Of a stretch of 64,000 bases of DNA, positions 53,292 through 62,123 are shown piece after piece. Origin of the DNA: an uncultured Selenomonadaceae bacterium (GTDB lineage Bacteria > Bacillota > Negativicutes > Selenomonadales > Selenomonadaceae). Under the pieces are notes generated by a model that made no database searches, was not told the origin of the DNA, and worked only from the letters and a program-made list of their open reading frames with translations. Both the position numbers and the translations under genes were made by a program. The first letter of the stretch is position 1. Every line of letters starts with the position of its first letter. The stretch spans positions 62,001 through 126,000 of the forward strand of contig CAJOFR010000004.1 in the NCBI GenBank assembly GCA_905234195.1, in the 5' to 3' direction.

Positions 53292-54368
53292 TTATCCTCT
53301 CTTGACATTATCGCCGTAGATAGTTTTAAATTCGTCGCGCATTGAAATTGTATTCCAGCCGCGTTTCGTCGCGAACGCCTTATCTTTTTCCGCGCGGGCG
53401 GTGTTGCCGAGTTCGCGTTCGGTGTCGTCGCACAAAACATAAAACGCCGCGCAGTTGTACGGATTATTTTGCAAAGTAAATTCCAACATGCCGCTATCGC
53501 CCATTGAGTTGCCGAACGCTAAAACCGGTTTCTTGCCGATTCTATTAAAAATCGAAAAAATTTTTACGGTCTTCGCGTTTTCGTTGACGAGTTTCCCCGA
53601 AATAATAATCTTTTCCTTGTAGCGGTCAAAAACATGATCGGTTGGAGAATCTTTGCCCATTTTCGTCGACGTGTAAACAAAATCCGACGCGATGATTCTG
53701 TCAGATTGAATCGGAAGTATGTCGCCGACAAGTTCGCGGGTTGTGTCGATACCGCAAGCCGTATTTATGTAGACTTTAAAGTCGTTGTTCGTCAGGTAGG
53801 AAATAATTTCGACCATAGGCAGATAAAAAGCCTCGCCGCGTTTTAAATTCGTCAAGCCGATTTCGTTTGTGTCCATAAATTTTCTGACGTAGGCGCGATA
53901 TTCATCCGGCGTCATCCCCGCATAAACCGCCGTGAGCCCTTCGAGATACAATTTATTTTCGGCGGGCGTCAACTTTTCTTTCTTCAAAACTTTCGGCTGA
54001 ATTTTTTTCGCGAGGTTAAGATATTTTTTCGGAGCGGTATAATTTTCGTCCTCAAGTACGCGGTGCAAAAACATCATCTCTTGAAAATAAAACGGCGCAG
54101 TTTCGCAATAGAAAGTCCCGTCCATATCGAAATTCGCGATACGATTTTCCGGCGGAATATAATTCGGGCTGTTGGGATCCTTCGCCTCCTCGACGAAGGC
54201 AATAATTTTTTGTTTCGTCGGAGAATCTTCGCGCCAATATTTAAAATCCTGCGCGTCGACAACTTTTATCGCGGCAATTTCTGCGCGAGTCGCCGCCTGC
54301 ACTTGAACTTCACCGAGCGCATTAAATGCCATAAATCCCGCTAAAATCCCCGTTAAAATTTTTTTCAT
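53292..54368 (-). CDS. Exported HAD-family phosphatase (copy 2)
   Basis: 358 residues. Signal peptide (KKILTGILAGFMAFNALGEVQVQA); motif I ANFDMDGTFYCETAPFYF; motif II KVYINTACG (here the usual T/S-G-T is altered to NTACG); motif IV LAFGNSMGDSGML. C-terminal NTISMRDEFKTIYGDNVKRG as in copies 1 and 3. ATG 54368 overlaps the stop of copy 3 by 4 nt. Confidence 0.82.
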   Translation of the reverse strand: MKKILTGILAGFMAFNALGEVQVQAATRAEIAAIKVVDAQDFKYWREDSPTKQKIIAFVEEAKDPNSPNYIPPENRIANFDMDGTFYCETAPFYFQEMMFLHRVLEDENYTAPKKYLNLAKKIQPKVLKKEKLTPAENKLYLEGLTAVYAGMTPDEYRAYVRKFMDTNEIGLTNLKRGEAFYLPMVEIISYLTNNDFKVYINTACGIDTTRELVGDILPIQSDRIIASDFVYTSTKMGKDSPTDHVFDRYKEKIIISGKLVNENAKTVKIFSIFNRIGKKPVLAFGNSMGDSGMLEFTLQNNPYNCAAFYVLCDDTERELGNTARAEKDKAFATKRGWNTISMRDEFKTIYGDNVKRG

Positions 54369-55462
54369 TGTACGTTCCTCCTGACATTATCCCCGTAAAT
54401 CGTTTTGAAATCACCGCGCATCGAAATTGAAAGCCAACCGTTATCCCGCGCGAGCTTTTCGCACTTCGCCGCCTTAGGAAGGTTGCCGAGTTCGCGTTCA
54501 ACGTCGTCACACAAAACCATGAACGCCAAACTTTTGTATTTGTTGTCGTTAATGGTGTAATTCATCATGCTCGAATCCGAGCCGCTGTTACCGAAAGCCA
54601 AAACCGGTTGCTTGCCAATTTCGCGCGCTATCAAATCAACTTTGTTCATTTGCAAATCTTTGTGCACAAATTTCCCGCGAATCAGATAATCGCCTTTCTT
54701 GTAAGTGTACTTGAGACCGTCCGCGCCGTTCTGGTTGGAGCTGAGAAATCTTGCGTCCGTGCCAATAAATTTATCGGAAGGAATTTTAAGTAAATCGGTC
54801 GTCAAAATCCGCGAAATTTGCCGGTCAGTGCCGGTAACCACGAAAACATCAAAATCATTCGCCTGCAGATATTTTACAACTTCGACCATTGGCAAATAAA
54901 AAATCTCACCGCGTTTGAGGTTCGTCAACCCTTCGGCGGGCGTCTCCATAAATTTTTTAACGTAAGCTTCATATTCTTTGAAGGTCATTCCGGAAAAAAC
55001 CGACTCCTGCGAAATTGCCTCGTTGGTTCCGAAATCGCTCCCCAAAAATGACAGCGTCGGCGAATAATTTTTGAAGTCCTCACGAATCGCCGCCTCAACT
55101 TTCTGCGCAAACTCCCTGTCTTCTTTCGACGGCGTATAAGTTTCGTCGTAAAGTGCCCGCTCTAAATACAGCATCCATTCAAAATAGCAAGGCGAAGTTT
55201 CACCGGCAAGCGTGCCGTCCCAATCGAACACAGCGATTCTATCTTCAACCGGAATAAAATTTTTGCTCTTCTTGTTCGTCACGTCCTTGACGTAATTTTT
55301 CAGCGCGGTCAATGACGCGGCGTCCTTGTTCCAATATTTGAAATTTCCGCTCTTGCTGACTTGAACTGCCGCAATTTCTTCGCGAGTCGCCGCCTGTGCG
55401 TTAAAACTTCCGAGCGTGAAAATTCCTGCGGCAATCAATGCCAAAATTTTTTTCATCTTCAA
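54365..55462 (-). CDS. Exported HAD-family phosphatase (copy 3)
   Basis: 365 residues. Signal peptide (KKILALIAAGIFTLGSFNAQA); motif I AVFDWDGTLAGETSPCYF; motif II VFVVTGTDRQISRIL; motif IV LAFGNSGSDSSMM. Cap domain differs from the other two. TTG 55462 or ATG 55456 could be the start; a run of eight to nine T lies between AAGGAG and the start. First gene of the tandem trio. Confidence 0.82.
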   Translation of the reverse strand: MKMKKILALIAAGIFTLGSFNAQAATREEIAAVQVSKSGNFKYWNKDAASLTALKNYVKDVTNKKSKNFIPVEDRIAVFDWDGTLAGETSPCYFEWMLYLERALYDETYTPSKEDREFAQKVEAAIREDFKNYSPTLSFLGSDFGTNEAISQESVFSGMTFKEYEAYVKKFMETPAEGLTNLKRGEIFYLPMVEVVKYLQANDFDVFVVTGTDRQISRILTTDLLKIPSDKFIGTDARFLSSNQNGADGLKYTYKKGDYLIRGKFVHKDLQMNKVDLIAREIGKQPVLAFGNSGSDSSMMNYTINDNKYKSLAFMVLCDDVERELGNLPKAAKCEKLARDNGWLSISMRGDFKTIYGDNVRRNVQ

Positions 55463-55532
55463 AAAAAAACATCTCCTTTTAAAGTGATAAGTGGTAAAGG
55501 TTAAGATTTTATTTTCTCTTAAAACTTTTCCC

Positions 55533-57086
55533 CTAGTCCCTAGTTTGGAGGGCGCGCAGATTTTTAACGGCGGCAGGCAAATTTTCCAAAATGTCCGACG
55601 CGATTAACCCTTCACCCTTTTCAGACGCGGCAAAATTTCCGGCGGTGCCATGCAAATAAACTCCGGCAAGCGGCGCGAAAGGCGTCAACTTCATCAAGCC
55701 GGCAATACTCCCCGCCAAAACGTCCCCGCTGCCCGCCGTCGCCATGCCGCTGTTCCCCAGCGTCGAGATAAAAATTTCGCCGTTCGGGTAAGCAATAATC
55801 GTGCTCTCACTCTTCGCAACAATTATGATACGAAATTCTTGCGCCGCCTTGCGAACATTTTCGACGAGGGATTTTTTCAGCTCCTCCACCGTCGTGCCCA
55901 AAAGCGCGGCAAGCTCCCCAAGATGCGGAGTGATAATCGGAATTTGTTTGCAAGCCTTCAGCTCTTCCGCCGTGCCGTTGTATGCAAAAATCGCGTCCGC
56001 ATCCAAAATCAACGGCTTATCAATATTGGCGACAATCTTTTTCACAAGGTCAATCGTTTCCGGCTCGCGCCCCAAGCCCGGACCGATTAACAGCGCGTCG
56101 AATTTTTCGGAGAGGTTAAAAATAATTTCCGCCGCCTCGTCGCCGGCGATAATCCCCGTTTTAATTTCGGGAAGGGTAACCGTCATGACTTCGGTCAGCT
56201 TGACTTCGTAGAGGTCGTTCAAACTTTCGGGCACCGCCAAAGTTACGAGCCCCGCGCCGATTTTCAGGGCGGCAGTGGACGCCAAAACAGCCGCGCCGGT
56301 CATTCCCCGCGAACCCGCCACCACAAAAATTTTTCCGCAAGAACCTTTGTGCACTTCACGCGCGCGCGCCGGCAAAAAAGTCACGGCAAGTTTGTCGTCC
56401 AACAAAGTCTGGTGAATATTTTCAGACAAAAGCTTGCCAGGTATTCCAATATCGTCAATCAAAAGCTCGCCGACATAATTTGCGCCGGGACAAATGTAAT
56501 GCCCGATTTTCGGCAAGCCGAGCGCAACGGTGCACGTCGCTTTAATCGCCGCGTCGGTGACAATTCCGGTATCGGCTTCGACGCCGGAAGGAATATCAAT
56601 CGCGATAATCGGTTTTTCCGCCGCGTTCGCAATTCGGATAAGGCGGAGCGCGGAAGGACGAATCTCCCCGAAAAATCCCGTGCCCAAAATCCCGTCAACA
56701 ATCGCGTCGCAAAATTTCAGATTGACTTGCAGACGCTCCCAAGACCTGTCGCTTTCGAGTTGCTGAACTTCAATTCCCATAGCGCGCAAAATTTTCATCT
56801 GCACGCTGAAAGAATCCGTGCGATGACTTTTGTTGCCAATCAGAAAAACTTTTACCTTCGCGCCCCAGTTCGCCAAAAATCTTGCCGCCGTCAAAGCGTC
56901 GCCGCCGTTGTTGCCGCTGCCCGCAAGGGCGCAGATATTTTTTTGATCCACGTTGCCCAAAATTTTCAGAGCCGCCTGCGCGACCCTGTGCCCCGCGCTT
57001 TCCATTAAAGACAGTTCGGGCAAGCCGTAATCGGCAACGGCGGCAGAATCAATTTCGTGCATTTGTTTCGCCGGTGCAATCTTCAT
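55533..57086 (-). CDS. nnrDE: Bifunctional NAD(P)H-hydrate epimerase/dehydratase
   Basis: 517 residues. The N-terminal epimerase (YjeF_N) has LMESAGHRVA, ALAGSGNNGGDALTAARFL and AIDIPSGVEADTG. The C-terminal ADP-dependent dehydratase has KGSCGKIFVVAGSRGMTGAAVLA, IGPGLGREPET, ITPHLGELAALLG and GNSGMATAGSGDVLAG. Repairs hydrated NADH and NADPH. In many genomes it lies next to acpS, as here (58.1 kb), with an exported methyltransferase between. Confidence 0.95.
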   Translation of the reverse strand: MKIAPAKQMHEIDSAAVADYGLPELSLMESAGHRVAQAALKILGNVDQKNICALAGSGNNGGDALTAARFLANWGAKVKVFLIGNKSHRTDSFSVQMKILRAMGIEVQQLESDRSWERLQVNLKFCDAIVDGILGTGFFGEIRPSALRLIRIANAAEKPIIAIDIPSGVEADTGIVTDAAIKATCTVALGLPKIGHYICPGANYVGELLIDDIGIPGKLLSENIHQTLLDDKLAVTFLPARAREVHKGSCGKIFVVAGSRGMTGAAVLASTAALKIGAGLVTLAVPESLNDLYEVKLTEVMTVTLPEIKTGIIAGDEAAEIIFNLSEKFDALLIGPGLGREPETIDLVKKIVANIDKPLILDADAIFAYNGTAEELKACKQIPIITPHLGELAALLGTTVEELKKSLVENVRKAAQEFRIIIVAKSESTIIAYPNGEIFISTLGNSGMATAGSGDVLAGSIAGLMKLTPFAPLAGVYLHGTAGNFAASEKGEGLIASDILENLPAAVKNLRALQTRD

Positions 57087-57110
57087 TTCAGTACCTCCAA
57101 AAAAAATTTT

Positions 57111-58061
57111 TCAGTCAGCGGAAGTAATTACCCACAAATATTTTTTCGCGGCAATGTCTTTTAATTTTTCAATCTGCGCGGCGTTTAAATTTTTCGTGCA
57201 GTAAAGTTGCGAGAAGTCAGTCAAAATCGGAACCATTTCGACTTTCAAGCCGTGATTGTTCAAAAATGTTACCGCGTCTGCCTGCGAAGGAAATTTACTG
57301 TTGTAAAAAGCGTCGCCGAAAAGTTCTTCGTATAATTCTCCGGTCTCCTCGTAAATCAATTGCGCCTGGTCGTATCCATAAATCGCGCCGGCAATTTCCT
57401 TAAAATAATTTCCCTTCGCGAAATCCAAAGTGATATAACAGCCGCCGTGTTTCTTCAAAATTTCTTTAACCAGCGTGAACATTGTGTCGGTTTTTTCCAT
57501 CGTCAGGTACTGAATCAAACCGTGTTCGACGATACAAATTTCGCCGTCAAATTGGTGAGCAGTGCCGAGCATCGCCTCCCTGTCTTCGACGGGAACATCT
57601 TCATAAGAAATATTTTTCGCGAACTCTTTGCCGACAATTCCGGGCATGATTTGCATTGCGCTGATAGCAATGGCGTTAAGTTCCGCGCCGATATATTTTC
57701 TGCCATCGCGAGCCAAAATCACACCGCGGGGACTGTAGCCGCAACCAATGTCCATTATGTTTCGATAATCATTTTTTCTGACGAAATCAATCAGCCCCGC
57801 CGTATTAATCTCCTGATAAATCCCGTTGACTTTTTCAATTCTGTCGTAGTCTTTCAAATTTTGTTTGCCGAAAATATCTATCTTGCCGAGAGCCTTTGAA
57901 ATTTTTTGTGCTTCGGGGTGACCTACGTTAGCGAGCCACTGCAATCTGACTTGCGCGGAATAAGAAACCATTTCGAGTTCGGCGGCAAAACTTTTCGCGC
58001 CAAAAATAAAAATCGTCGCACAGAAAATCACCGTGACAGTAAACATTTTTTTCAGTGACAT
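57111..58061 (-). CDS. Class I SAM-type methyltransferase with a signal peptide
   Basis: 316 residues. The N-terminus MSLKKMFTVTVIFCATIFIFGAKSFA is a clear Sec signal sequence. The rest is a PCMT/caffeoyl-type Rossmann methyltransferase: motif I NIMDIGCGYSPRGVILA (about 95-111), acidic strand 2 end YIGAELNA, CIVEHGLIQYL and CYITLDFAKG. An exported methyltransferase would have no SAM, so either the protein stays in the cytoplasm, is membrane-tethered on the inside, or has another role. Lies between nnrDE and acpS. Confidence 0.72.
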   Translation of the reverse strand: MSLKKMFTVTVIFCATIFIFGAKSFAAELEMVSYSAQVRLQWLANVGHPEAQKISKALGKIDIFGKQNLKDYDRIEKVNGIYQEINTAGLIDFVRKNDYRNIMDIGCGYSPRGVILARDGRKYIGAELNAIAISAMQIMPGIVGKEFAKNISYEDVPVEDREAMLGTAHQFDGEICIVEHGLIQYLTMEKTDTMFTLVKEILKKHGGCYITLDFAKGNYFKEIAGAIYGYDQAQLIYEETGELYEELFGDAFYNSKFPSQADAVTFLNNHGLKVEMVPILTDFSQLYCTKNLNAAQIEKLKDIAAKKYLWVITSAD

Positions 58062-58073
58062 AAAAATTCTCCT

Positions 58074-58442
58074 TTACTCTTCGATAACAACAACGGCGGT
58101 CGCGTATTCGCGACAATGACTTAGACTTAAAAAAATTTTATCGGCGTGAATTTCCCCCGCCAAAACTTTCGCCTTACCATGAAGAAAAATTTTCGGCTGC
58201 CCGGCAGAATTATTTCTAACTTCGACGTCAAGCAAACTCGTTGTAATTCCCGTACCCATTGCCTTGAAAAAAGCCTCCTTAGCGGCAAATCTTGCGGCGT
58301 AGGAGGCAGCGGACTGACGCCCGCGACTTTCGCAATAACTTCGTTCAAATTCTGTGAAAACTTTTTCCTTAAAATGTTCGCTCTCAACGGCGCGGCTGAC
58401 TCTCTTTACTTCGACAATATCATTTCCAATCCCGATAATCAT
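58074..58442 (-). CDS. acpS: Holo-[acyl-carrier-protein] synthase
   Basis: 122-residue phosphopantetheinyl transferase of the AcpS type. IIGIGNDIVEVKRVSRA at the start and AARFAAKEAFFKAMGTGI near 49-66 are the magnesium-binding and catalytic motifs; LSLSHCREYATAVVVIEE closes the fold. ATG 58442 overlaps the end of the class-V aminotransferase gene. Confidence 0.94.
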   Translation of the reverse strand: MIIGIGNDIVEVKRVSRAVESEHFKEKVFTEFERSYCESRGRQSAASYAARFAAKEAFFKAMGTGITTSLLDVEVRNNSAGQPKIFLHGKAKVLAGEIHADKIFLSLSHCREYATAVVVIEE

Positions 58443-59788
58443 AAAATTTTCTTCAACGCCTCAAGGAAGGTATCTATTTCAGTTTCTGTGTTGTAAACTC
58501 CAAAACTCACGCGAATCATGCCGGGGACATCGAAATCATTTGTGGAAATTTTTTTCTCAATTTCGGAATCCGACACGCCGAGCAATTTAAAAACGTAAGA
58601 GTGCGCGGAAAAATTCCCTGCGCCAACAGAAATCCCGCGCTCCGCAAGTTGTTTAGAAATTTTTTCGTTACTGACATTTTTCACGCTGAAGGTTACGATA
58701 CCAACTCTGTCGCTGATATTTTTCGCGTCGCCGTAAATTTCCACGCCGTCAATTTTTTTCAGCCCGTTAATAAGTTTTCGCGTCAAAGTTTGTTCGTGCC
58801 GCTGAATATTTTCAAAGCCGACCTCTTGCAAAACGTCAATGGCTTTCCCCAGCCCAACGACCGACGCAAAATTTATCGAGCCCGCCTCGTAGCGATGGGG
58901 TGCGTCGAGCAAAATTTCCTTAGAGCCGGTGACAACCTTTGTAGTTCCCGCGCCGTAAAATTTCGGCATGCGCTCGTTAAGCAAATCCGTGCGACCAATC
59001 ACCGCGCCGCCGCCGAAGGGCGAATACATTTTGTGCGCCGAGAAAACGAAAAAGTCGACGTCCTCTGCAGAAGTTTTGCCCGTCATGGAAAATTTTCTGT
59101 GCGCGACAATCTGCGCGCCGTCGACGATAACTTTTGCGCCGTGCTTGTGAGCGAGTTTGGCGACAGCGTGGACGTCGTTTACGTAGCCGGTGACATTCGA
59201 CACCGCAGTTATCGTGACGTACTTCACGCTATTTTCCTTCAGCAAACGCTCCACATCTTTCAAGTCGAGTCTGCCGAGATTATCAACGTCAGCGTAAACA
59301 ACCTTGCAACGACCTCGCCACGTCAAATCATTCGCGTTGTGCTCCATTCGCGAAGCCAAAACGATATCGTCTTTGCTGTCAATCAGCGCGGAGGCAAGTT
59401 TATTCAAGCCGTCGGTCGTGTTGTTTACGTAAAAGCAAGTGTACTTTTCGGGAGCAGCTCCCACGAAGGAAAGAATTTTATTCCGATAATAAACAGCGGC
59501 GGAATTTGCCGAGAGTTGAGACTTGCCGAGACCCATGTTGCCGTAAATTTGCATCACCTTTGTAATTTCTTCGACGACGGGTTCAAAAGGCGGCGTGGTG
59601 AAGGAGTTGTTAAAATTTATCGCCGTTACTTTTTTGCCGTCCGAAAGTTCAACGGGATTATCGACGCCGACAACGTAGCCGCGAATATTTTTCATGTTGT
59701 ACGTCGTTTGGGCGGACGCCGCCGAAAAAATAAAACTGAACGTCAGAACAAATGCCAACGTTCCCGCGAAAAACTTTTCCTGTAACAT
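58439..59788 (-). CDS. Class-V aminotransferase (cysteine-desulfurase-like) with a signal peptide
   Basis: About 449 residues. N-terminal signal sequence EKFFAGTLAFVLTFSFIFSAASA, then a complete class-V PLP fold: NNTTDGLNKLASAL, SRMEHNANDLTWR, VDGAQIVAHRKF, and the PLP lysine in FFVFSAHKMYSPFGGGAVIG (about 257-276). C-terminal RGISVGAGNFSAHSYVFKLLG lacks the clear cysteine loop of NifS/IscS, but resembles SufS/CsdA-like lyases. Export of a PLP enzyme by Sec is unusual. The ATG at 59788 is chosen because GGAGG lies 8 nt upstream. Confidence 0.72.
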   Translation of the reverse strand: MLQEKFFAGTLAFVLTFSFIFSAASAQTTYNMKNIRGYVVGVDNPVELSDGKKVTAINFNNSFTTPPFEPVVEEITKVMQIYGNMGLGKSQLSANSAAVYYRNKILSFVGAAPEKYTCFYVNNTTDGLNKLASALIDSKDDIVLASRMEHNANDLTWRGRCKVVYADVDNLGRLDLKDVERLLKENSVKYVTITAVSNVTGYVNDVHAVAKLAHKHGAKVIVDGAQIVAHRKFSMTGKTSAEDVDFFVFSAHKMYSPFGGGAVIGRTDLLNERMPKFYGAGTTKVVTGSKEILLDAPHRYEAGSINFASVVGLGKAIDVLQEVGFENIQRHEQTLTRKLINGLKKIDGVEIYGDAKNISDRVGIVTFSVKNVSNEKISKQLAERGISVGAGNFSAHSYVFKLLGVSDSEIEKKISTNDFDVPGMIRVSFGVYNTETEIDTFLEALKKIL

Positions 59789-59815
59789 TTCCATTTCCTC
59801 CAGATTCAGAAGTGA

Positions 59816-60607
59816 TTATTTTGCGACAAGGTCGACGTCACTTTTCGTATGAACGCCTTCATTCGGATTAAAGGAAAGTGTCCGCGCAATTAAAATTTCC
59901 ACGCGGCGATTCTGCTGTTTATTTTCCGCCGTGTCGTTCGGAGCGATGGGGCGGTATTCGCCGTAGCCTATAGCAGAAAATCTTGCCGGATTCAAATCGT
60001 TATTAATCGACAGGAGATATTTCATAAAAGTCATTGCGCGCGTCGAACTGAGCTCCCAATTCGACGGAAATTGCGGCGTGCTAATCGGGTCGGTGTCGGT
60101 GTGTCCGGAAATCAAAACTCTTTCCGGAACAGCCGCCAAAAGTCCGGCGACAACGGGACCGATTCTTTGAGATTCGGGAACCAATTCTGCGGAGCCCGAA
60201 GGGAACAACGCCCTTTCTTTTATGCGAATCATCAAGCCCTCTTCTTCGAGCTGCGTCGACAATTCTTCTTCAAGGGAATTTTGTTCTATGTAGGAGTCAA
60301 GCTGTTCCTTTAAATCCTGCAACGTTTGGTTTTCTTGAATGTAAGCGGCATTGCCCTCGTCTTCGCTGGAGATAACTTGCCGTTGCATGCTCATGCTGGG
60401 ACCTGCCTTATCGAAAAACGAAGGACCGCCCATATTGAAAGCGGCGGTAAAAGCCTGCGCCATTTGCTGAAGTTTTGTTTGGTCAGTTTGGGAAATTGCG
60501 AACAGGCAGATAAAAAGTGCCAAGAGCAAAGTCATCAAATCTGAGTACGGGAGCAACCAAGCTTCGCTAGCCTCTTCCTCGTGTTTTTTTGCGCGTTTTT
60601 TTGCCAT
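59816..60607 (-). CDS. motB: Flagellar motor protein MotB
   Basis: 263-residue stator subunit. Single membrane helix with the proton-conducting aspartate in WLLPYSDLMTLLLALFICLFAI (about 17-38), a plug/linker, and a C-terminal OmpA-like peptidoglycan-binding domain (ISGHTDTDPISTPQFPSNWELSSTRA...GYGEYRPIAPNDTAENKQQNRRVEI). Follows motA by 49 nt. Confidence 0.95.
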   Translation of the reverse strand: MAKKRAKKHEEEASEAWLLPYSDLMTLLLALFICLFAISQTDQTKLQQMAQAFTAAFNMGGPSFFDKAGPSMSMQRQVISSEDEGNAAYIQENQTLQDLKEQLDSYIEQNSLEEELSTQLEEEGLMIRIKERALFPSGSAELVPESQRIGPVVAGLLAAVPERVLISGHTDTDPISTPQFPSNWELSSTRAMTFMKYLLSINNDLNPARFSAIGYGEYRPIAPNDTAENKQQNRRVEILIARTLSFNPNEGVHTKSDVDLVAK

Positions 60608-60656
60608 AATCTCACCTCTTGTTTAGGGATTAGGGGATAGGGTTTATCTCTAGCCC

Positions 60657-61436
60657 CTATTCCTCGCTGCCTTTGATAGCGTCGCGTTCACTCTGCGGAA
60701 TAAAGACCATCAATTTTGCCTCAATAGCCGTAGGAGAATCGCCGGCTTGAAGTGAAAGGATGCCCTCAATAATCATGCGCTTGTGAGCAATTTCAGCGGC
60801 AGATTTAACCTTGAGTTTATTCGCGAAGGGCAACCAAAGAACGTAGCCGGTGAAGATACCGAGAATCGTAGCGACGAACGCCGCCGCGATAGAGTGACCG
60901 AGCTTGTCAATATCATTCAAGTTACCGAGAGCCGCGATAAGACCAACGACCGCGCCCAGCACGCCCAGCGTCGGCGCGTAGGTGCCCGCCTGCGTGAAAA
61001 TCGAGCGGGCTTCGGCGTGTCTTTCCTCCATAACCGCAAGTTCCGCGTCAAGGACATCGCTGACGAAAGTAGGATCCATGCCGTCGATAACCATGCTCAA
61101 GCCGTTCTTGAAAAAAGGATCTTCAATTTCGCCGACCTTCCCTTCAAGGGCAAGAATACCTTCGCGGCGTGCCAACTGCGACAGCTCAATAAATTGCTTG
61201 ACGAGATCGCCCTTGCCTCCTTCGGCGTTCCCTTTCATCAAAAGTTTGAAGAGCGTGGGAGCCTTCGCGACTGTCTCCATTGGGAACCCGATAAAAATAC
61301 AAGATACCGTTCCGCCGATAATAATCAAAAACGCCGCCGGATTGTTCAGCGCACTCAACGGCGCGCCCTTCAAAATCATTCCGACGAAAACGGAAACGAT
61401 ACCCATAGCCAAACCTATAACCGTAGATTTTTCCAA
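60657..61436 (-). CDS. motA: Flagellar motor protein MotA
   Basis: 259-residue stator subunit with four membrane helices. STVIGLAMGIVSVFVGMILKG at the start, then the PomA/MotA motif GTYAPTLGVLGAVVGLIAALGNLND (about 151-175) and IAAAFVATILGIFTGYVLWLPFANKLK. The start is TTG 61436 with GAGGGGG 9 nt upstream. With motB it forms a two-gene unit. The flagellin is about 29 kb away. Confidence 0.95.
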   Translation of the reverse strand: MEKSTVIGLAMGIVSVFVGMILKGAPLSALNNPAAFLIIIGGTVSCIFIGFPMETVAKAPTLFKLLMKGNAEGGKGDLVKQFIELSQLARREGILALEGKVGEIEDPFFKNGLSMVIDGMDPTFVSDVLDAELAVMEERHAEARSIFTQAGTYAPTLGVLGAVVGLIAALGNLNDIDKLGHSIAAAFVATILGIFTGYVLWLPFANKLKVKSAAEIAHKRMIIEGILSLQAGDSPTAIEAKLMVFIPQSERDAIKGSEE

Positions 61437-61599
61437 AACCCGTGACCCCCTCTTCCTTTGAGGTAAAAAATTAAAATATACAAGTGCCGAATCATTTTCG
61501 ACGCCAAAAATTATCCGCGTGAAAAGACTGCTTTTTTAGTTATTCAATGCGAAAAAAAAAATTCCTACCGCTACAAATAATTTTTTAAAATTTTCGCTC

Positions 61600-61628
61600 T
61601 TGCACTTTGTAAAATTTTTTGTTATACT
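61600..61628 (+). promoter_or_regulatory. Promoter of yezD-metY(-cysK)
   Basis: TTGCAC (61600-61605), 17-nt spacer, TATACT (61623-61628). The expected start is near 61635, giving a leader of about 100 nt before the first gene. Confidence 0.65.
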
Positions 61629-61634
61629 TCGCTG

Positions 61635-61736
61635 GAAAATTTTTTTAGAAATTTTCAAGGTGATTCGACGACGGAAGCCTGTGGAATTGACTGCGGTTGA
61701 TTTCGGCAGGTATTTTTTGTTTTAGGAATAAATGAG
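61635..61736 (+). promoter_or_regulatory. Leader RNA of the sulfur-amino-acid operon, unidentified
   Basis: About 100 nt between the promoter and the yezD-like gene. A GCCTG...CAGGT pairing (near 61678 and 61707-61711) followed by ATTTTTTGTTTT could form a terminator-like hairpin. I do not recognise it as an S-box, T-box or other known class. Confidence 0.35.
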
Positions 61737-61739
61737 GTG

Positions 61740-62081
61740 ATGTCAATAAAAAAAATCACTCGGCATTCAATCCCCGACGAGGCTTTAGCTTTCGCGCTGA
61801 CAGAGTTGCGAAAAATTTCCGGCGGTGAAATTATTTTCGTCGCGCAAGACGGATTTTTAATGCAGGTCGAAATTAATCAACGGCGGCGACTTGCGGATTG
61901 GTCTGAAGAAATTCCGCCGCTTGGTAAAGAAATTTTTTCCGCGCTCGTCAAACAGATCCGGCAGGAATTTTCAAAACTCGATTACGGGCGGCTCGTCATA
62001 AAAATTCAAAAAGGGCGCGTCGTTCAAATTGAGCGGACTATTCAGCAGAGATTCACCGGGCTCGACGGCGAAGGCATTTAA
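61740..62081 (+). CDS. YezD-like small protein (DUF2292)
   Basis: About 113 residues. The C-terminal part FSKLDYGRLVIKIQKGRVVQIERTIQQRF matches the short DUF2292/YezD family. The N-terminal 70 residues (ALTELRKISGGEIIFVAQDGFLMQVEINQRRRLADW) look like a degenerate second repeat of the same motif, so the protein may be a tandem form. YezD genes often sit beside sulfur assimilation genes, as here before metY and cysK. ATG 61740 or the GTG at 61737 could be the start. Confidence 0.7.
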   Translation: MSIKKITRHSIPDEALAFALTELRKISGGEIIFVAQDGFLMQVEINQRRRLADWSEEIPPLGKEIFSALVKQIRQEFSKLDYGRLVIKIQKGRVVQIERTIQQRFTGLDGEGI

Positions 62082-62123
62082 TTAGGGATTAGAGATTAGT
62101 TTTTTGGAAAGGAAGATTTTAAA

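Noticed and set aside
61640..61720. S-box (SAM-I) or T-box riboswitch before the yezD-metY genes
   Set aside because: The conserved S-box core and the T-box specifier/T-loop sequence are not present in this leader.
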